Of a DNA stretch of 64,000 bases, positions 59,343-64,000 are shown piece by piece. Under the pieces are notes generated by a model that did not search any database, had not been told where the DNA came from, and saw only the letters and a program-made list of their open reading frames with translations. The DNA is from Candidatus Hydrogenedens sp. Its GTDB lineage: Bacteria; Hydrogenedentota; Hydrogenedentia; Hydrogenedentales; JAEUWI01. The stretch spans positions 1 through 64,000 of the forward strand of contig WGMK01000010.1 in NCBI GenBank assembly GCA_016125095.1. The letters are read 5' to 3'. How positions within the stretch are numbered: position 1 is the stretch's first letter; each line of letters starts with the position of its first letter. Both the position numbers and the translations under genes were made by a program.

Positions 59343-60451
59343 TCCCGTTCGAAGGCATTCAGCCATTGGTGTTGGTGCGCGTAGTCGAGCAGCCTATCGA
59401 ACAGCGCGCCATCGACCGCCGGGAATGGTACCACGCCCGCCAAGGCAGTATCGGTATGGGTCCGGTCGAACAGCGGTTCGCTGCGCGAAATGTATTGCAG
59501 GAACATGTTGCTGAGCGAGTGGATATATTGCTCCAGTTCCGTGAGTCCTTCTGGCGCCAACGACGCATGAAACTCGATCTCCGAGCCTTTCACGGCCAAG
59601 CGCTTGCGCGCCCAGTCGCTCAGCGTCCACAAGGTTGGCGGTTCGGGATGCGTCAGGTGATACGTCAGGCCGGTCGCTCCGCTCTGTTCGATGATGTCCC
59701 AGAGCGCGGCTGCCACCCAGTCCACCGGCACGATGTTCAGGTTGGCTTCCGGATCCGCCATCACCCGCACCCGCTCGGGCACCACCAGCTGCCCCGTCTC
59801 AATCAAGTCGACTAGCCGCAGCATCTGGTAGAAATTCATGAACTGGGCGATGCTGCCGCTCTGCGCCGCGCCGACAATGATCGACGGACGGAACACGGCG
59901 CCCGGCTGGCCTCCTTCGAAGGCGGCACGCAGCAGCAGCTCGGCTTCGCGTTTGGAATGCTCGTAGGGGTTGCGGCAGTGCGCCTCGTCTTTCAGGTCGG
60001 TCTCATAGGCCACGGGCGAACCCGGCGTACCCGCGACGTATGAGGTGCTTACGTGATAGAGCGGCACTCCGGAATCGCCCAGCCCCTGCAGCACTTGCTC
60101 GACGCCGTGCACGTTGGTGTCGTGTATCAGCGCGGCCTTCTTCTGGCTGAAGCTCGTCAGTGCGGCACTGTGCAGCACGAAGGCGAAGGAGTCCCGCACC
60201 GTTTGCCACTGGTCCGCCGACAGCCCGAGAGCGGCTTGGGTATTGTCGCCGAGCCACACGGTCACCCGTGCCTCTTCTTCTCCCGGCACGTCGGCCGAGG
60301 CCAGCGCCTGGCGCAGCCGCCGGCGCGCCGTTGCCTCGGAATCCCCACGAATCACGGCCACGGGCGCATAGCCACGGCGCAGCGCCTCGGCCAGCAGCCA
60401 GCTGCCCAGGATGCCCGTCGCTCCCGTGAGTAGAATCTTTTTCTTTTGCAT
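59339..60451 (-). CDS. Thioester-reductase-like SDR (fatty acyl reductase family)
   Basis: A 370-residue extended SDR of the male-sterility/thioester-reductase (NAD_binding_4) type. The nucleotide motif LLTGATGILGSWL is N-terminal, followed by HSAALTSFSQ, VSTSYVAGTPGSPVAYETD and the catalytic YEHSK. Such proteins reduce acyl-CoA or carrier-bound acyl groups to aldehydes. There is no adenylation or carrier domain. ATG 60451 begins MQKKKILLTGA. It is coupled to a thioesterase gene downstream. A real substrate cannot be named. Confidence 0.83.
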   Translation of the reverse strand: MQKKKILLTGATGILGSWLLAEALRRGYAPVAVIRGDSEATARRRLRQALASADVPGEEEARVTVWLGDNTQAALGLSADQWQTVRDSFAFVLHSAALTSFSQKKAALIHDTNVHGVEQVLQGLGDSGVPLYHVSTSYVAGTPGSPVAYETDLKDEAHCRNPYEHSKREAELLLRAAFEGGQPGAVFRPSIIVGAAQSGSIAQFMNFYQMLRLVDLIETGQLVVPERVRVMADPEANLNIVPVDWVAAALWDIIEQSGATGLTYHLTHPEPPTLWTLSDWARKRLAVKGSEIEFHASLAPEGLTELEQYIHSLSNMFLQYISRSEPLFDRTHTDTALAGVVPFPAVDGALFDRLLDYAHQHQWLNAFERE

Positions 60452-60525
60452 GTGCGGTATCTCGTTCCGTGTAGCGCGAGGCGTGATCCTAGTGCATGCG
60501 GTGGCGCGCTTCCAAGGCAGGCCTG

Positions 60526-60567
60526 GAAAAAGAAAGCGCCGCGGCGGAGCCAAGCCCGCCGCGGCGC
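60526..60567 (-). terminator. Intrinsic terminator of the Ig/CHRD protein gene
   Basis: A perfect 12-bp stem (60536-60547 with 60556-60567, eight-base loop) is followed on the minus strand by TTTCTTTTTCC. It lies 23 bp after the stop codon at 60591-60593 and separates this gene from the reductase gene. Confidence 0.88.
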
Positions 60568-60590
60568 CAAGGGTTCGATTTACAGGCTGT

Positions 60591-63500
60591 CTATCGCAGC
60601 GGCACTTCCGGAATGCAGAAGCCGTCCTCGGTGTCGCCGTTCGGACAGGCGATGACGCCGCCCAGGTTGAAGAACTGGATCGTGCGGAGCAGTTCCGACA
60701 GCTGGAACACGCCGAAGGGCTCGCGGTAGTCGCCGCTGTGGTACACGCAGTCGCCGTCGCCGAAGGCAAGGCCTTCGTCGGTCAGCGAGTAAGCATCGCC
60801 GCCTTCTTCCGGCACCTCAGCGCAGTAGTAGGCCCCCGCGTTGAAGAGCTGGATGACGCGCAGCAGTTCCTCGAGGCTCAGCCAGCCGGAGCCGTCCGCG
60901 TCGGCGCTGTAGCCTGCGGGCGCCTGGCCTTCGCCGCCGCCCTCGCCTTCGCCTTCACCCTCGATACTGCCGTCGACGATACCTTCGCCCTCGCCTTCGA
61001 TTTCACCATCGCTGCCTTCGACGATGCCTTCGCCGCCGCCTTCGCCCTCGCCTTCGTTGCTACCATCGACGATGCCTTCGCCTTCGCCCTCATTGCCGCC
61101 TTCGCCCTCGGAGATGGCCACGAAGCAGTCTTCGCCGCCGCCGCCCAGCACTTCGCTCACCACGGCCGTCGCCGGCAGACACACGGCATAGGTGCCGTAG
61201 TCGCCCACGATGTCCGTGTCCAGCGGAATCTCGGCATTGTCCGAAGGCGTCGTGCTGCCGCGGAACGTGCTGATCACAAGCGTGTACGTGCTGCCCACCG
61301 ACAAGGCAAGGGCGTCGCCGCTCTTGAACGCCGGCATGCCGGGAGACGTACCGTCGTCGTCGTCATAGGCCACGAGGTTCAGCTCCGGGCTCAGCGGGTC
61401 GAACACGCCGCAGTAAAGCGACAGTACCGGGTCGGACAGCGACGTGCCGCCGCCCTGGACCGCGGCCGTAAAGTTGACCGGCGCGACCGAGGTGAACACG
61501 ATGGCGTTGTAGGCCATGTTGTCGTTCACGGTCTCGTCGGCAATCGCCGAACACGTCAGGCTCTTCGCCGAGGACTGAATGCGGTCGTAGTGCAGACTGC
61601 AGGGCGTCAGCTCGCCGCTGATGAGGTTATTGCTCGAGCAGACCACGGTCTCGCCTTCGGGCTCGGGAACCGTCGCCTGAATCTGGCCGCGGATCACGCC
61701 GTCGGGGAAGGTCGTGGTCTCAATGGTGACATAGTAGAAGCCGCCCAGCAGTTCCGCTGCCTGCGGCGCCGTCAGGCCCTCGCTCACGATAATCGGGCTC
61801 ACGCCGTTGCCGAGGTTGAACACCACCGGCCCGTTCGAGCCGATGTTGGCCTTGCGGATTTTCGCACCCGTCACGCCCGGCACGAAGTGGGTCACGTTCA
61901 TGATCATGTCGTACACGCCGTTATTCGGCTTCAACGTGCCCACGGCGAAGGTTTCCTGGCCCGAGCCGCTCGTCGGCACCACCTGGTCGCCATTGAGCGT
62001 GGCCGACAGGTCGACGCCTTCCGTAGGCAGCGCCTCGAACACGAACAGGCGCGCTCCCGTGCTCGAGGTGGTGAACAGGTCGTCTGTCACTTCGCAGCGG
62101 TAGGTGCCGTTATCCGCAAGGAACACCTTCTCCAGGAACAGGGTCGGCCCCGTATTCGGCATTTCCACGTTGTCCTTCAGCCAGCGGTAGTTCAGCTGGC
62201 CCAGGCCGCCGTTAGCCGTCACGGAGAACTGCACCGAGTTGCCCTCGAAGCGGTACGCATCCTGCGGCTGCACACTGAAGGTGACCGGCGGTACCACCGC
62301 CACTTGCGCATCGCGCGAAGTGATTGTCTCGGTGGCGTCGGAGACTTCGCACTTGTACTTACCCGTCGCCGACTGCGTCGCGTCGGCAATGGTCAGCGTC
62401 TTGCCGAAGCCGACCACAATCGAGCCGCGCTTCCAGCGGTAGGTAATGTCACCAATGCCACCACTGGCATCCGCCGTCAGCGTCACCGTCTGGCCCACAT
62501 AAGCGCCCGTATCCAGCGGTTCCTGCGTGAAGGACAAGTGCTCTTTCACATCCAGTGTCGCCTCGTCGGAGGTATTGGTGCCGTTGTCGTCCGACACCAC
62601 GCAGCGGTAGGTGCCGATATCGCTCACCGAGAGCGGGTCGATCGTGTAGCTCGGGTTGTTCGGGCCCACGTTCACTCCGTTCTTCTGCCACTGGTAGTTC
62701 AGCGTGCCGGTACCGCCTTCCACCACCACGGTAAACGTGTGGCCGTCGCCGATATACTTGACCGTGCTTTCCGGCTGCCCCACGATGTCGAACGGCGGGA
62801 AGATTTCCAGCAGCGCCTGGTTCGAGGTGAGTTCCGTCAGCAGGTCATTGATAACGACGAAGTAGTTGCCTTCGTCATCGGTCACGAGGTCGGTGAGTTC
62901 CAGCACCGGCGAATTCTCGCCCACGGGCTGCGGTTCGCCGCCGGCCGCCGGAATGAAGAACCACTGGTAGTTCAGGAACGTCAGGCCGCCGGACACCGTC
63001 ACCGAGAAGGTGTAATCGTTGCCCTCGAAACCGGGGCCGCCCACGGGCTGCTGCGTGATGGAGGGCTGCAGCGCTACTTCGAGCGAGGCCTCCTGCGAGA
63101 ACACCGTGTACACGTCGTCGGAAATGCGCAGGCTGTAGTTGCCATTATCGCTCAACTGCGCCGAACCGAACTCCAGCGTCGAATCGGTGGCACCGTCGAT
63201 CGCCACATCGTTCTTGAACCACTGGTAGCTGATCGAGCCAATCACCGCACCGATGATTTCGGGCGTGAAGCTGACCGGCGTGCCCACGTAGACCGCACGA
63301 TCCTGGGGCGGCGTCTGGAAGCGGATGCTGTCCACCACTTCCACCACGGCCTCGTCGGTCGTGAGGGTCGAGTCGCCCGTAATGACGCAGCGATAGGTGC
63401 CGCCATCGGGCAGATCCACGGACGGAATCGTGAACTCAGGGGAGTTCGTGCCCACGTTCACAAAGCCGCCGCCATCGTTAAACTGCCACTGATACGAGGG

Positions 63501-64000
63501 GGCCGTATTGCCGCCGCGCACCTGCACCGTCAGTTGCAGCTGGGTGCCCGGCACTAGGCCGGCCACGCCCTGCGGCTGTATGGTGATTCGGAACGTTCCC
63601 GCGTTCACCGTCAGCTGCGCGGGCTGCGAACGGCGCTGCCACAGGCCGTCGCAAACCACGCCCGTATAGAGTCCGCTGTCCGCCGGCACCGGATAGGCCA
63701 GCGAGAGCTGTTCACTCGTCGCGACGGTGGCAATCGGCGAGAAGGCCTCGCCGTCCATCGTCTGCCAGAGGTAATTGCGTGTCGCGCCGGACTTGCCACC
63801 CGTGAACGTCATGCTCATCGTGGTCGGCGTACCGGCCGATACCGTCTGGCTTACGGGGTTAGTGGTCACCTGAAGCGGCGGATTCGAAATGCTTTCGTTA
63901 ATCATCCATGCCTGGCGGTCGCGCGAGGCGTTCAGGTACGAGGTCAGATTGTTCGTGCCCGCGCCATTCAGGTTGCCGGAAGCGGCCAGCAGCGCCGTCT
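60591..64000 (-). CDS. Large secreted Ig-like/CHRD protein, 5' end outside the window
   Basis: The C-terminal 1135 or so residues of a protein whose frame stays open to the window edge (a Met at 63905 is internal). From the N-terminal side it has seven Ig-like domains of the Q-P-x-x-x-x-x-x-G type, then a CHRD domain (ATLNGDQVVPTSGSG ... FPDGVIRGQI). Next come a PPC-like beta-domain with paired Cys, an extended linker of repeated EGEGEG units broken by IVDGS/IVEGS, and the dockerin-like module with four conserved Cys. Likely a surface or matrix protein. No enzymatic domain is seen in the visible part. Confidence 0.8.
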   Translation of the reverse strand, partial: TALLAASGNLNGAGTNNLTSYLNASRDRQAWMINESISNPPLQVTTNPVSQTVSAGTPTTMSMTFTGGKSGATRNYLWQTMDGEAFSPIATVATSEQLSLAYPVPADSGLYTGVVCDGLWQRRSQPAQLTVNAGTFRITIQPQGVAGLVPGTQLQLTVQVRGGNTAPSYQWQFNDGGGFVNVGTNSPEFTIPSVDLPDGGTYRCVITGDSTLTTDEAVVEVVDSIRFQTPPQDRAVYVGTPVSFTPEIIGAVIGSISYQWFKNDVAIDGATDSTLEFGSAQLSDNGNYSLRISDDVYTVFSQEASLEVALQPSITQQPVGGPGFEGNDYTFSVTVSGGLTFLNYQWFFIPAAGGEPQPVGENSPVLELTDLVTDDEGNYFVVINDLLTELTSNQALLEIFPPFDIVGQPESTVKYIGDGHTFTVVVEGGTGTLNYQWQKNGVNVGPNNPSYTIDPLSVSDIGTYRCVVSDDNGTNTSDEATLDVKEHLSFTQEPLDTGAYVGQTVTLTADASGGIGDITYRWKRGSIVVGFGKTLTIADATQSATGKYKCEVSDATETITSRDAQVAVVPPVTFSVQPQDAYRFEGNSVQFSVTANGGLGQLNYRWLKDNVEMPNTGPTLFLEKVFLADNGTYRCEVTDDLFTTSSTGARLFVFEALPTEGVDLSATLNGDQVVPTSGSGQETFAVGTLKPNNGVYDMIMNVTHFVPGVTGAKIRKANIGSNGPVVFNLGNGVSPIIVSEGLTAPQAAELLGGFYYVTIETTTFPDGVIRGQIQATVPEPEGETVVCSSNNLISGELTPCSLHYDRIQSSAKSLTCSAIADETVNDNMAYNAIVFTSVAPVNFTAAVQGGGTSLSDPVLSLYCGVFDPLSPELNLVAYDDDDGTSPGMPAFKSGDALALSVGSTYTLVISTFRGSTTPSDNAEIPLDTDIVGDYGTYAVCLPATAVVSEVLGGGGEDCFVAISEGEGGNEGEGEGIVDGSNEGEGEGGGEGIVEGSDGEIEGEGEGIVDGSIEGEGEGEGGGEGQAPAGYSADADGSGWLSLEELLRVIQLFNAGAYYCAEVPEEGGDAYSLTDEGLAFGDGDCVYHSGDYREPFGVFQLSELLRTIQFFNLGGVIACPNGDTEDGFCIPEVPLR

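Noticed and set aside
60411..63557. 1048-codon plus-strand open frame opposite the Ig/CHRD gene
   Set aside because: Arg/His/Ala-rich composition with no domain. The minus strand has clear Ig, CHRD and C-terminal module sequence.

Overview
The window looks like a piece of a high-GC, Gram-negative-type bacterial chromosome. Coding density is high and both strands are used in short operons. There are no phage, plasmid, insertion-sequence or CRISPR signatures. Three very large secreted proteins end in the same Cys- and EF-loop-containing C-terminal module, and all carry Glu-Gly-rich linkers. From memory, unverified, I associate this with uncultured bacteria of the Hydrogenedentota (within or near the PVC/planctomycete assemblage). 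Treat that as a working hypothesis; housekeeping genes such as typA, ychF and prs would settle it.

Layout. 1-330: two copies of a 50-bp repeat core, each held in a different but self-complementary stem. 420-3301: a periplasmic HtrA-type protease with four PDZ domains, followed by a protease-like paralogue lacking the catalytic serine motif. About 3.35-6.9 kb: a folate block (pteridine-reductase-like SDR, folB, folK) and a multi-pass membrane protein that carries a dispersed repeat in frame. 6.98-8.87 kb: typA/bipA. 9.0-15.45 kb: a 2147-residue FG-GAP-repeat secreted protein. 15.5-19.7 kb: an anion/H+-type permease, a DinB-like protein, a DUF3604/PHP lipoprotein and a membrane protein. 19.9-25.9 kb: an acyl-CoA synthetase, ychF, trhO, yaaA and two thioredoxin-like proteins. 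25.9-29.9 kb: a GH30 glycosidase translationally coupled to an exported ankyrin protein.

29.9-36.6 kb is mostly minus strand: gluQ (with a probable broken start), a YdjC-type deacetylase, an enoyl-CoA hydratase, a small zinc-ribbon membrane protein, a VWA lipoprotein, thiL and nnrD. 36.7-39.4 kb is the most accessory part: a gmhA-like isomerase, an MqsR toxin with an unusual antitoxin, an A+T-richer membrane-protein gene and a 120-bp MITE-like inverted repeat. 39.4-44.7 kb: mdh and a 1379-residue metzincin protease with tandem 243-bp repeats. 44.7-50.9 kb is a housekeeping run: tRNA-Gln, prs, rplY, pth, ilvN, a candidate structured leader RNA, a coiled-coil zinc-ribbon protein, accD and folC. 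50.9-60.5 kb: pepF, an SDR, a PHP phosphoesterase, nagB, a sugar nucleotidyltransferase, aguB-aguA, a thioesterase and a thioester-reductase-like protein. 60.6-64.0 kb: the C-terminal part of an Ig/CHRD-domain secreted protein that runs off the window.

How the genes fit together. folB, folK and the SDR supply the folate route, which folC completes 45 kb away. aguA and aguB make a complete agmatine-to-putrescine route. The secreted proteins (FG-GAP, metzincin, Ig/CHRD, GH30, ankyrin, VWA) and the periplasmic quality-control proteases suggest an envelope-rich, polymer-degrading or adhesive lifestyle. The shared dockerin-like C-terminal module is the best candidate here for an undescribed protein-sorting or assembly system.
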